A DNA stretch of 64,000 nt from Hoyosella altamirensis (GCF_014191505.1 NZ_JACHWS010000001.1:1054001-1118000); one strand, 5' to 3'; shown: positions 8,579 to 15,990, numbered from the stretch's first letter. Notes: generated by a model from the letters alone, not told the origin. Numbers and translations: made by a program.

Positions 8579-9154
8579 ATGGACGGAGCAGTTCTGCTCA
8601 TAGTCTTTCTAGTGCTCGTATTCGCCGCCCTCTGGATTGTCGACATGGTGATGGGCGGCGTTGTCCTTGGGCTGTCGAAATTGATATCGGCTCCATTCAA
8701 GGCGGCGGGCAGGGCCCGCGAGAAGACCAAAATGGAGGGCTACGCCAACGGACTGACATTCCACACCACCACCCCAGCCGATCGGCTCCGCGCGGCGCTC
8801 GCTGACCACATCAACGCTGGCGAATTCCACCCCGCTAACAAAGTCATTCCAGAGAAGGATGAACCGGGCCGATTCGTCATCGGAATTGCCTGGCATGAGC
8901 AGACGGAGCTTCAGTTCGAAGGTGGTGGAAGCGCAAAAGGATCCGGCCTGCCGATCGTTGTCGCCGAGGTTACCTATCGAGCGGGCGGGCGTGGATCTAC
9001 CGGCGTTGTCCGGCTAACTCGCTTTCCCAGCGAGACCGGGTGGGCTGAGGAAGCTGTAATGGAGAACGTGTACCCCTGGCTGCTGACCCCAATTCTCGAT
9101 CTCGACCCAACGGCTGACGTGCTGAAACGTGAGAAGGCAGTTGGGCGGATATGA
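8579..9154 (+). CDS. Small membrane-anchored protein of unknown function, partner of upstream gene
   Basis: 191 residues; ATG preceded by AGGTGA. A transmembrane helix at the N-terminus (AVLLIVFLVLVFAALWIV) is followed by a second hydrophobic/amphipathic stretch (GGVVLGLSKLI), a basic linker and a ~120-residue soluble domain containing a beta-rich part (RFVIGIAWHEQTELQFEGGG). No family recognised. Spacing to the previous gene and the shared one-helix-plus-domain design support co-expression. An imperfect inverted repeat follows the stop. Confidence 0.65.
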   Translation: MDGAVLLIVFLVLVFAALWIVDMVMGGVVLGLSKLISAPFKAAGRAREKTKMEGYANGLTFHTTTPADRLRAALADHINAGEFHPANKVIPEKDEPGRFVIGIAWHEQTELQFEGGGSAKGSGLPIVVAEVTYRAGGRGSTGVVRLTRFPSETGWAEEAVMENVYPWLLTPILDLDPTADVLKREKAVGRI

Positions 9155-9171
9155 AGTTTGGCCGTCGGCGG

Positions 9172-9239
9172 CTCGACATGTGCCGAGAAATACATCATGA
9201 TCGGCCGTCGCAGGGGTGCGTTCTTCGGCACGTGTCGAG
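9172..9239. repeat. Imperfect inverted repeat, possible terminator
   Basis: Arms 9172-9189 (CTCGACATGTGCCGAGAA) and 9221-9239 (TTCTTCGGCACGTGTCGAG) pair with one bulged T and one G-T/A-C change, around a 31-base loop. It lies 17 bases after the stop of the upstream gene, where a transcription end would be expected, but no T-run follows, so a protein-binding site is equally possible. Confidence 0.45.
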
Positions 9240-9381
9240 GTCCCTTCCCACAGCTCGAACTGCCGCGGCTGCTACACAGAAGAGTGCGGGGCGCTCGTTC
9301 GACGCAACGACAGTTCGCACCTAATCAGGGCACAGTCGTGCGCCCGAAAACCGCGCTGAAGGATCGTGAGGAGACGAATAC

Positions 9382-9699
9382 GTGGGCAAGCTCGTGCGAG
9401 ACAAGATTCCCGCACTGATCCGCGCGAGTGGGCGGATGCCGAGTGTCCGCGTGCTGAACGACAACGAGTTCGCCGAAGCGCTGCATGACAAGCTCATCGA
9501 GGAAGTGGCAGAACTCCGCGAAGCCGACTCCAGTATCGACTGCCTAGCGGAGGCGAGCGATGTGCTCGAAGTTCTGAAAGCCATCGTCGGTTTACATGGG
9601 TTCGACATCGATGACGTCGTGCGAGCAGCTGCGCAGAAGGCTACTGATCGCGGGGCTTTCGTAGATCGACTCTGGCTAGACGGATCGAGGCATACGTAG
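9382..9699 (+). CDS. MazG-like nucleotide pyrophosphohydrolase (phosphoribosyl-ATP-pyrophosphohydrolase-like)
   Basis: 105 residues, GTG start eight bases after GAGGAG. The opening GKLVRDKIPALI is the hallmark of the short LVRDKIP subfamily of the all-alpha NTP pyrophosphatase fold. Metal-binding acidic residues typical of the fold are present (KLIEEVAELRE, then EASDVLEVLKAI). Family members hydrolyse nucleoside triphosphates to monophosphates and act in house-cleaning or in phage-encoded and stress contexts; the substrate here is unknown. The stop codon lies at the very edge of the left direct repeat that flanks the BrnTA module, so the 3' end sits at a rearrangement junction. Confidence 0.85.
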   Translation: MGKLVRDKIPALIRASGRMPSVRVLNDNEFAEALHDKLIEEVAELREADSSIDCLAEASDVLEVLKAIVGLHGFDIDDVVRAAAQKATDRGAFVDRLWLDGSRHT

Positions 9700-9747
9700 T
9701 CAGCCGCGCGGCCACTGTGGAGGCTGACGCCAGTTAGTGGCGGCCGG
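9696..9747 (-). repeat. Left direct repeat flanking the BrnTA module (copy of DUF1707-gene 3' end)
   Basis: The first 33 bases are identical to 10601-10633, and the next ~19 differ at only a few positions. Read on the minus strand it encodes TNWRQPPQWPRG followed by a stop, a near copy of the last 12 residues of the DUF1707 protein whose gene ends at 10605. It therefore looks like a displaced gene-end fragment, produced by duplication when the intervening 853 bases arrived. Confidence 0.75.
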
Positions 9748-9832
9748 CGTGGCGCGATGAGTCGCAGGAGAATGCTCACGAACAATCTGGACGCCAGCCG
9801 GTGTTCGATGCTGGCTCGGCATCCATGCATCT

Positions 9833-10069
9833 TCAGGCTGCGCTGTCGCCGCCGTGAGCTAGCCTCTCCGCGATCCACACTTTGATAAGTGACTGGCGTG
9901 TGACGCCGAGACGGGTTGCTTCGCGATCGAGTTCGGCGATCATCCATACAGGGAAATCGACGTTGACCCTTCGGGGTTCCTCCCCGGGGCGCCGTGCACG
10001 TGCTGTGTCGAGCACAGCCGACATGTCCTCGCCATCATCGAACCGCTGGTCAAACTCGCTAGCCTTCAT
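9833..10069 (-). CDS. brnA: BrnA-type antitoxin (ribbon-helix-helix)
   Basis: 78 residues from ATG 10069, overlapping the end of the toxin gene by 11 bases (toxin first, antitoxin second, the normal BrnT-BrnA order). The C-terminal half reads RRVNVDFPVWMIAELDREAT then RLGVTRQSLIKVWIAERL, a ribbon-helix-helix/CopG-like DNA-binding and dimerisation domain; the acidic N-terminus would wrap the toxin. BrnA proteins neutralise BrnT and repress the shared promoter. The pair sits between two direct repeats and points opposite to the MazG-like gene. Confidence 0.85.
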   Translation of the reverse strand: MKASEFDQRFDDGEDMSAVLDTARARRPGEEPRRVNVDFPVWMIAELDREATRLGVTRQSLIKVWIAERLAHGGDSAA

Positions 10070-10322
10070 AGATGGCCACCTCACCTTCCCGGGAGCGGCG
10101 GACAGAGATAATCCGGACACGCATCTCGCGATAGGTAACAATCGCCGACCAGCATCGACCTTCGATCTTCCCGATCACCATCCACCTCGGTTCGTCTGAC
10201 GTACGGGCAGGAACCTCTACACGATGGGGATCCCTCCACAACGCCTGTGCCCTGTTGAAGTCGATCCCATGCTGGGCCTGGTTCGTGCTGCTCTTGGCGG
10301 AGTCGAACTCGAACTCAGGCAT
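10059..10322 (-). CDS. brnT: BrnT-type ribonuclease toxin
   Basis: 87 residues from ATG 10322; the longer in-frame extension upstream lacks family similarity. The motifs match BrnT: FEFDSAKSSTNQAQHGIDF (the K-xxx-N-xxx-HG signature), LWRDPHRVEV, and the conserved C-terminal VRIISVRRSR. BrnT is a RelE-fold ribonuclease that blocks translation and is neutralised by BrnA. The leader is short, without a clear ribosome-binding site, and a GTATA/TATAC palindrome touches the start codon, consistent with tight autorepression. The catalytic basic residues of the family appear present, so the toxin is probably functional. Confidence 0.87.
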   Translation of the reverse strand: MPEFEFDSAKSSTNQAQHGIDFNRAQALWRDPHRVEVPARTSDEPRWMVIGKIEGRCWSAIVTYREMRVRIISVRRSREGEVAIYEG

Positions 10323-10337
10323 GTATAGAAAGTATAC
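10323..10337. promoter_or_regulatory. Candidate BrnA operator
   Basis: GTATA (10323-10327) and TATAC (10333-10337) form a perfect 5-base inverted repeat with a 5-base spacer immediately upstream of the toxin ATG. BrnTA systems are autoregulated from sites at the promoter, and ribbon-helix-helix proteins bind short inverted repeats. The role is inferred from position. Confidence 0.45.
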
Positions 10338-10600
10338 CGAGACAGGGTCGACGTGTCGCGGTGGGCCGTCAGGCGATGCGTAGAGCCAACCGTAGATAGA
10401 TCGTGCACAATTCGGCAGCGTCAGCTCCACATCGGCGGTGCCCGATAACGGTACCTCGCTCGGAATGCGCGGCTGGAATTGCTGTTCAGCGTGATTAGCG
10501 AAATGCTAAATCGCTCAGACAAAGCGCGATGTCCCCGGCTATGGCGCGAGGAAAGACGCGTGGAAAGGGCACAGGCCGAGGACCGCCGTACTTCGCTCCC

Positions 10601-10653
10601 GTAGTCAGCCGCGCGGCCACTGTGGAGGCTGACTCCAGTCAGTGGGCGGCCGG
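10601..10653 (-). repeat. Right direct repeat flanking the BrnTA module (3' end of the DUF1707 gene)
   Basis: This copy includes the genuine last codons and stop of the DUF1707 gene (TDWSQPPQWPRG-stop), and has 33 identical bases plus ~19 near-identical bases in common with 9696-9747. The two copies bracket 853 bases that contain only brnT and brnA, an arrangement like the attachment-site duplications left by an inserted module. Confidence 0.7.
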
Positions 10654-11471
10654 TGCGGGTATGGCGGAGGTGGCGGCGGGTAATTCATGTATTCCGGCGA
10701 CGGGCGATGAGTCGGCGGAGCTGCGGGCGGCGGGGGAGACGGAGCCGTGCGTGCGGTTCCACTGTGAGGCGCGACGTAGCCAGAACCAGGATGCGAGCGG
10801 AAATAGTTCGCCTGACCATTCACGTTCGGTGGAGGGATCGGCGCGTGGTGACTGTTCGTCGAGACTGCTCCTTTGGGCCGAGGCCCACGTAGCGCAAGCC
10901 CTGTCGCAACGATGACGAGGCCGAAGAGTATCGAGCCGATGTGGTCTCTCACCGAGTCACCTGGCGTGGTGACCATAACGAGGGTGGTCAGCAGGCCGAA
11001 GCCCAGCGTCGCGATCGCGGCGACGTTCCACGTTCGGCCTGACTTTCCGGTTTCCGGAACTGCTGGCTGAGGTTTGCTGCGTTGCTTCATGCGAATCGCG
11101 TACGCCCCGCCCACGCATACCCCGGCAATGGCCAGTCCAACGAAGAACTCACCGACTGACGAGTCGGCCACCATCACTGCGAGGAAAAAGCCACCGAGCA
11201 TGTTGAGAAGGATTGCCGGGATCGGCCATGGGCTTTTCGGGTGCGGCAAGGTCGCTGGAGGTGCCGGCTCGGGCATCGCCGATGGAAGGTCGTGAACTAG
11301 TTCGTCAATCTCGTGCTGAAACTTCGCGACTGCACAGTCCCCGGAGCGTTGGGTGTATTCGTCCACGTCCAGATAACCGAGAGACATCGCGCGTGTCAGC
11401 AGATCTAGCCCGCGCTGACGTTCAGCGTCACCAATGCGTCGCGCGTTGCCTGGTCCGTTAACAGCGTCCAC
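10605..11471 (-). CDS. DUF1707 membrane protein with proline-rich tail
   Basis: 288 residues. Residues ~8-62 are a DUF1707 domain (NARRIGDAERQRGLDLLTRA, ending DELVHDLP), a SHOCT-like short module. Then come about four transmembrane helices (WPIPAILLNMLGGFFLAVMV, FFVGLAIAGVCVGGAYAI, WNVAAIATLGFGLLTTLVMV, IGSILFGLVIVATGLAL) and a long Pro/His/Tyr-rich tail with two polyproline runs, ending QPPQWPRG. Function unknown; DUF1707 proteins are usually membrane-associated in Actinobacteria. The DUF2510 gene upstream on the same strand, 25 bases away, is probably co-transcribed. Confidence 0.75.
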   Translation of the reverse strand: MDAVNGPGNARRIGDAERQRGLDLLTRAMSLGYLDVDEYTQRSGDCAVAKFQHEIDELVHDLPSAMPEPAPPATLPHPKSPWPIPAILLNMLGGFFLAVMVADSSVGEFFVGLAIAGVCVGGAYAIRMKQRSKPQPAVPETGKSGRTWNVAAIATLGFGLLTTLVMVTTPGDSVRDHIGSILFGLVIVATGLALRGPRPKGAVSTNSHHAPIPPPNVNGQANYFRSHPGSGYVAPHSGTARTAPSPPPPAAPPTHRPSPEYMNYPPPPPPYPHRPPTDWSQPPQWPRG

Positions 11472-11495
11472 AGCTCACCCTCCCTTACAACGAGG

Positions 11496-11933
11496 CTACC
11501 GGCGGGAGATGGCCACAATAATCCAGATGGGCAACCAGAGGCCGGCCGTCAGGATCGTCAGAATGAAGTGAAGAAGGTGGTTGACGGGCCGCTGGTAGTT
11601 GACCATCACTGGCGAGTTCGATGACGACATGTTGTTGATATAGATCGGCGGGGGACTGTACGGCGGGTAGTAGCCTGCCGCTGGCTGAGCGACGAGGGGA
11701 GCGATGTGAGCTGTCCACCCTTGGCCGTCCCACCAACGCTGAATCGTCCGATCCATCGCATCCGGGTACCAGCCGGCCGGTGCCGATGTTGGCCGGTGAT
11801 CAGGCGTATGAGCAAAATTAGATCCCGCGGCGTGCGGAGCCAGACCTGGCGGCTGCGCATGCGGAAATTGTTCCGTGGGCGTGGCTGACTGCGCTAGCCA
11901 GTAGTCATCTTGATGCCCGTAATTATTGCTCAC
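11496..11933 (-). CDS. DUF2510 protein with single C-terminal membrane helix
   Basis: 145 residues. The N-terminal half is low-complexity (Gln/Pro/His) up to a DUF2510 motif, APAGWYPDAMDRTIQRWWDG then QGWTAHIA, at residues ~51-80. A Tyr/Pro-rich linker (YYPPYSPPPIYINN) leads to a hydrophobic C-terminus (LLHFILTILTAGLWLPIWII) ending in basic residues, typical of a tail-anchored protein. It lies just upstream of the DUF1707 gene and shares its low-complexity style. No function is established for DUF2510. Confidence 0.75.
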   Translation of the reverse strand: MSNNYGHQDDYWLAQSATPTEQFPHAQPPGLAPHAAGSNFAHTPDHRPTSAPAGWYPDAMDRTIQRWWDGQGWTAHIAPLVAQPAAGYYPPYSPPPIYINNMSSSNSPVMVNYQRPVNHLLHFILTILTAGLWLPIWIIVAISRR

Positions 11934-12011
11934 ACCACCAAGTTATACGCATACGTTTGGCTTGCACTAGTGGCGGCCTCGCGACCTGCGGACCGCGGCG
12001 GACTTGACGCG

Positions 12012-12045
12012 CCTAACGCTGTTAGGAATACTGAACAGCGTTAGG
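12012..12045. promoter_or_regulatory. Perfect 12-bp inverted repeat, TetR operator
   Basis: CCTAACGCTGTT (12012-12023) and AACAGCGTTAGG (12034-12045) are perfect reverse complements separated by 10 bases, and the left arm plus its next three bases (CCTAAC-GCT-GTTAGG) is itself palindromic. The right arm overlaps the GGAG ribosome-binding site of the TetR gene, so bound repressor would block its own expression. The link to the adjacent TetR protein is inference. Confidence 0.75.
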
Positions 12046-12052
12046 AGTATTG

Positions 12053-12622
12053 ATGGAAACTGTTCGGGAACGACGCCGGTTGCAGACTCGTGAGGAGATT
12101 CTTGCTGCGGCGTGGACGGCGGCACGGGAGGACGGGCTCGCGCGCCTGTCGTTGCGAGATCTCGCCCGGCGCGTCGGAATGCGCGCGCCGAGCCTGTATA
12201 GCTACTTCCCGTCGAAAGAGGCGATCTACGACGCGATGTTCGCGTACGGACAGCAGGAGTTCGCGGACCAGGTCGCTGAGACGCCGAGGACCGGCAGCCC
12301 GCGAGATGTATTCCGCCGTGCCGCCCATAGTTTCTTCGACTTCTGCGTCAAGGACCCCGTCCGGTACCTGCTGTTGTTCCAGCGGACCATTCCCGAGTTC
12401 GAGCCATCGCCCGAGTCCTACAGGCTCGCCGAACAGAATCTCGGCAAGTTCGCCCAGTTCATGAAGGACTGCGGCGTCACCGACCCTCGTGCCATCGACA
12501 TGTGGACCGCGATGCTCACCGGGCTGGTCAGCCAGCAGCTGTCCAACGACCCCGGCGGTGACCGCTGGGCCCGCCTCCTCGACGACCTCGTCGACCTGTA
12601 CTGCGATCACATCGGACTTTAA
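12053..12622 (+). CDS. TetR-family repressor (autoregulated)
   Basis: 189 residues from ATG 12053, five bases after GGAG; the TTG three bases earlier is less likely. The N-terminal domain is clear: LQTREEILAAAWTAAREDG, a helix-turn-helix in LSLRDLARRVGMRAPSLYSY and FPSKEAIYDAMFAYG. The C-terminal domain is of the WHG type and would bind a small molecule. Its promoter carries a strong palindrome. The downstream gene, 12 bases on, encodes a DinB/maleylpyruvate-isomerase-type protein, so the regulator probably responds to a compound handled by that enzyme or to thiol/electrophile stress. Confidence 0.9.
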   Translation: METVRERRRLQTREEILAAAWTAAREDGLARLSLRDLARRVGMRAPSLYSYFPSKEAIYDAMFAYGQQEFADQVAETPRTGSPRDVFRRAAHSFFDFCVKDPVRYLLLFQRTIPEFEPSPESYRLAEQNLGKFAQFMKDCGVTDPRAIDMWTAMLTGLVSQQLSNDPGGDRWARLLDDLVDLYCDHIGL

Positions 12623-12634
12623 ATCGGAGGAATC

Positions 12635-13408
12635 ATGACCATGTCGGCAACACCAGTGACCGTCTCGACGATCGCGTCCATCAGCCACAGCGAAGCGCAT
12701 GACCTCGCCCGCGAGGCATACGAGCGATTCGCGGCAGTGCTGCGGCAGGTGCAGCCAGACCAGTGGAGCAATCAGACAGATTGTGCCGCGTGGACCGTGC
12801 GTGACCTCGCTGGGCACCTCGCGGGGGCCATGCAGTCCGCGGCGTCCGCGCGCCAGATGATCCGGGAACAGTGGGAAGTGAAGCGCCGCGCGAAAACGTT
12901 CGGTGGCGATGAGGTCGACCACATGACCGCCATTCAGGTCGAACGCACAGCCCACCTGTCGACGGCCGAGCTCGTCTCGCTCTGTACAGAACTCGCGCCC
13001 AAGGCCGCGCGGGGCCGCTCCCGGATACCCGCAGCGGCACGGCGGTTCGCGCGATTCCCGGTGATCATGGGCGATCAGATTGACGAAACATGGTCGCTCG
13101 GATACCTCGTGGACGTCATCCTCACCCGGGATACCTGGTTGCATCGCATCGACCTCTGCCGTGCCATCGGCGTGAATCCCGTCCTCGATGCCGAGCACGA
13201 CGGGCGGATCATCTCCGACATTGTTGCCGAATGGGCTCGGCGCCACGGAAAGCCGTTTTACCTGACACTGACCGGGCCAGCCGGAGGAGTGTACGAAAAT
13301 CCCGGCGCGGACGCGGAAAAGATCACGATCGACGCCGTCGAATACTGCCGGATCCTTTCTGGCAGAACCAGCGGCGAAGGGTTGCTCGGGGCAGCGGTGC
13401 CGTTCTGA
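12635..13408 (+). CDS. Maleylpyruvate isomerase family mycothiol-dependent enzyme (DinB fold)
   Basis: 257 residues, ATG six bases after CGGAGG. The N-terminal ~150 residues match the DinB/YfiT four-helix bundle used by mycothiol-dependent transferases: the LAGHLAGAMQSA helix supplies one metal-binding His, and a second lies in TRDTWLHRIDLCRA. The C-terminal part resembles the extra domain of the actinobacterial maleylpyruvate-isomerase family (LTLTGPAGGVYENPGADAEK). Such enzymes use mycothiol as cosubstrate for isomerisation or detoxification; the true substrate is unknown. It is co-transcribed with the TetR gene and presumably de-repressed by its substrate. Confidence 0.85.
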   Translation: MTMSATPVTVSTIASISHSEAHDLAREAYERFAAVLRQVQPDQWSNQTDCAAWTVRDLAGHLAGAMQSAASARQMIREQWEVKRRAKTFGGDEVDHMTAIQVERTAHLSTAELVSLCTELAPKAARGRSRIPAAARRFARFPVIMGDQIDETWSLGYLVDVILTRDTWLHRIDLCRAIGVNPVLDAEHDGRIISDIVAEWARRHGKPFYLTLTGPAGGVYENPGADAEKITIDAVEYCRILSGRTSGEGLLGAAVPF

Positions 13409-13825
13409 GGGGGATCAGCTAAGGGACGGAACACTAGTTGGTAATGGATCGGTGTTTCGCCGACGGGACTGCCGGGTGGAGTCATGAATCGTGCGCCGCG
13501 GTCGAAGCATAGGTGTCCGGTCATGCATCAACTAGGGGTGGCCGAATTGCAAGTGCGATCAGGCGGCGCTTGATTTCACCCGCAGATTTCGTCAGATCGA
13601 ATGTCGCAAAACTAATCTCGTGACGTCTTCGGACTGCGCCTCCCAAACTCCCTCTTTGAGAAATGTCGAAAGTTGATCATCCGTACTGCCGAAGAAGGCC
13701 CCTACAAATCAGGCTGGTCTCTTTACTGCAGATTCCTCAGTAGTCGTCATCGCATTTGTTCCAAGCGTTTGATGTTGACCTTAATCGAACGCTGGTGTAC
13801 CTGTTCTGCTGAAGACAGCGAGCGC
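13409..13825. other. Intergenic stretch without a supported gene
   Basis: 417 bases of visibly lower GC than the flanks between an enzyme gene and a nuclease-like gene that converge here. Short frames exist on both strands but none has a ribosome-binding site or a family-like sequence. No terminator with a clean T-run was seen. Confidence 0.5.
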
Positions 13826-14524
13826 TTAGGTGTCCAGGGTCGGATCGTCGCGGCCGTGCATGACGTGGTGAAGTGTTTCCGGCAGGGTTGCAAACGACGC
13901 CGTGGCGGGATTGAGACTGAGGAGTCGACTGAGACTGACCGTCCTTTGTTCACCGAGACGCTCGTTGATCTGCTCAGTGGGCATCACGTAAAAGTCCCAC
14001 TGGTTAACCTCAAGCGGGTTGACGGTCTGCTTGTCGCGGTGTTTGAGGAGGCAGAACACGTAGACGTCGGCTTGCCGTTTCCGTTCCTCTGAGACGGTAT
14101 TAGTCGTGGCGTCCCACCCTGTTGTGGGGGAGATGTTGAAGCTGACGGCTGAGTGCTGAGTCTGCTGCCACGACTGGATGTACGCCGCTGATTTCACCTC
14201 GATTAGGGTGCCGTCCGGTAAGCGGAGATCCGCAGCGTCCCATTCTGTGCGTACCTGGTCGGTAACGCACCCAAGCGCTAATCCGACGATGTACTCCGCG
14301 AGCACGCCTCTCAACCTGTTGCTGACTAAGTCTGAGCAGGACCAGCTCCAGAAGTCGGAGACTGTTGCACCGATTGATGAGCCCTCGATCGTGATGGGCT
14401 CGGACCCAGTCTTCGGGATTACCGTGATGCGTGGGAGCTTCCCGTTCTTTGATGCCTGCTCCATGCGTTCATTCTCGATGATAAAGCCCTGAACTTGCGG
14501 CAGTTCGGCGCTGAGTTCCGTCAT
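13826..14524 (-). CDS. Stand-alone PD-(D/E)XK nuclease-like protein
   Basis: 232 residues from ATG 14524, which has GGTGGA five bases upstream; ATG 14554 overlaps the preceding stop but looks less natural. The core WDAADLRLPDGTLIEVKSAAY gives D99 and E109-V-K111 in the PD-(D/E)XK arrangement, with E78 one helix earlier and Q120 after, as in restriction-endonuclease-like folds. No methyltransferase, helicase or toxin partner is adjacent. Base composition is lower in GC than neighbouring genes, suggesting acquisition. Possible roles include a solitary defence or repair nuclease; the specificity cannot be read from sequence. Confidence 0.65.
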   Translation of the reverse strand: MTELSAELPQVQGFIIENERMEQASKNGKLPRITVIPKTGSEPITIEGSSIGATVSDFWSWSCSDLVSNRLRGVLAEYIVGLALGCVTDQVRTEWDAADLRLPDGTLIEVKSAAYIQSWQQTQHSAVSFNISPTTGWDATTNTVSEERKRQADVYVFCLLKHRDKQTVNPLEVNQWDFYVMPTEQINERLGEQRTVSLSRLLSLNPATASFATLPETLHHVMHGRDDPTLDT

Positions 14525-14553
14525 CGAAATCCACCGGAGTGAATGGACGAACA

Positions 14554-15990
14554 TCACTCGCCGCTAAGCAGATAGTTCATGATGTTGCGATCCGTTTCCG
14601 GCAGGTCGTGGATGGCGACGCCATGGTCGCTCCCGTCGAGGGTGATCATCCGGGCGTTGAATGTGGCCGCTAGTGCCTGTCCTCCGGCGTAGGGTGCGGC
14701 GGCGTCTCCTGTCTGGTGGAGGACGAGTGGCGGGTGGCGCAGCTTCTCGCCTGACCATGGCACGGGTTGCGTGACTGGTGCCCATCCTGCGCAGAGCAAC
14801 CCGGACCCGAAAACGTTAGCTTCCGCGACGATCCGGTTCCCGCCGGTCAGGTAGTTCCAGGCGGTGTCCGGAATGGTGTGGACGGCTGGGGGATTAGCGT
14901 TTTCGTTGCAGGTGATCGCGGTGATGACGTATTGCATGAACAGCGGTACGGGGTCGGTGCGGGTGTCGGGTGTGCCGTGGCGGATTGCATCGGCGATGTC
15001 AGGCCACGACGAGCTGCGGTAGAGACCGACGAAAACGATGAAGTCATACAGGCGCGAAGGCTGTGCCCCGGCGTAGGCGTATTGCGAAGTGCGCCATATT
15101 GGTTTGGTCAGTGCGTCGTCAATGGCGAGGTACTCGTCCGTCCAGGGAGAGAGTTGCGGTGGTGTGTCGCCGGGGCGCGCTGGTGGTGGGGGAACTGGTG
15201 CGGGCGCGCCGCTTTCCTGCTTAATCCGGTCCGACCAGCTCTCATACACCCCGCGGGGTGTTGTGCCTAGACCGTAGGTGTCGTTGCGCTGCGCGATCCA
15301 CGCGAACAGATCGTGCAGGCGCTGCATGCGTGCGGGTACGCGATCGGTGTACAGATTCAGCCAGCGCGAGTCGGGGGCGACACCGGAATCGAGCACCATC
15401 TTGCCGACACGGTGGGGAAACAATGTCGCATAATCAGCCATCAGTGCCGCGCCGTAAGACAGGCCGTACAGGTGGATTGTGTTCTCGCCGAGGGCGCGGC
15501 GCACCACATCGAGGTCGCGTGCGGTGTTCTCCGTAGTGATCGTGTCGACATACTCCACGTCGCATGCTTGCCGCAATAGAGCACCGACAGCGAATGCACC
15601 GGCGGTGGTGTCACATTCCAGGGGGGTCGACCAGCGCAAGCCGCGGGGCTGCATCGCCACAAGATCAAAATGCGCACGCAGCCCGGTAGGGAACGATAGG
15701 TCGCGTTCGGTGGAGAACATGCCGAGTGCGTCCGTGCCAGGGCCGCCGGGGTTGCCGAACAGCACACCGCGGCGCTCACCGGTAGCGCGGATGCGCGATA
15801 CGGTTACCGTGATCGAGCCACGTTCAGGCGCGTTGTGGTCACGAGGGACGGTGACCTCCGCGCACTCCGCGTCCGGTGCTCGTGCCTCGGTGGGGCAGGG
15901 ACCCCACGTGAGCGGTGTGTCGGCATGCGCGACTGGCGGCAGCAGCGCAGCGACCACCAACAGTGCCGTAAGCAAACCGAGCCTGAACAT
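14554..15990 (-). CDS. Secreted alpha/beta-hydrolase peptidase (tripeptidyl-aminopeptidase/SlpE-like)
   Basis: 478 residues with a signal peptide (LGLLTALLVVAALLPPVAHA, cleavage after AHA). The mature part begins TPLTWGPCP and has the conserved VPRDHNAPERGSITVTVSR. The oxyanion segment GNPGGPGTD, the nucleophile elbow GLSYGA and a C-terminal TAP-like domain (VLHQTGDAAAPYAGG with the Asp, GSDHGV with the His) complete the triad. Relatives remove N-terminal peptides or cleave ester/amide bonds outside the cell. One deviation: QPRGLRWSTP where most relatives have DPRGxGxS. The gene follows, 20 bases downstream, a LuxR-TPR regulator on the same strand. Confidence 0.85.
   Translation of the reverse strand: MFRLGLLTALLVVAALLPPVAHADTPLTWGPCPTEARAPDAECAEVTVPRDHNAPERGSITVTVSRIRATGERRGVLFGNPGGPGTDALGMFSTERDLSFPTGLRAHFDLVAMQPRGLRWSTPLECDTTAGAFAVGALLRQACDVEYVDTITTENTARDLDVVRRALGENTIHLYGLSYGAALMADYATLFPHRVGKMVLDSGVAPDSRWLNLYTDRVPARMQRLHDLFAWIAQRNDTYGLGTTPRGVYESWSDRIKQESGAPAPVPPPPARPGDTPPQLSPWTDEYLAIDDALTKPIWRTSQYAYAGAQPSRLYDFIVFVGLYRSSSWPDIADAIRHGTPDTRTDPVPLFMQYVITAITCNENANPPAVHTIPDTAWNYLTGGNRIVAEANVFGSGLLCAGWAPVTQPVPWSGEKLRHPPLVLHQTGDAAAPYAGGQALAATFNARMITLDGSDHGVAIHDLPETDRNIMNYLLSGE

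Noticed and set aside
12041-13246. A 401-codon minus-strand frame opposite the TetR gene and the isomerase-type gene
   Set aside because: Covers the operator and two recognisable genes on the other strand; no own motifs.
13258-13524. An 88-codon minus-strand frame after the isomerase-type gene
   Set aside because: Half of it is antisense to the end of that gene and it has no ribosome-binding site or recognised family.
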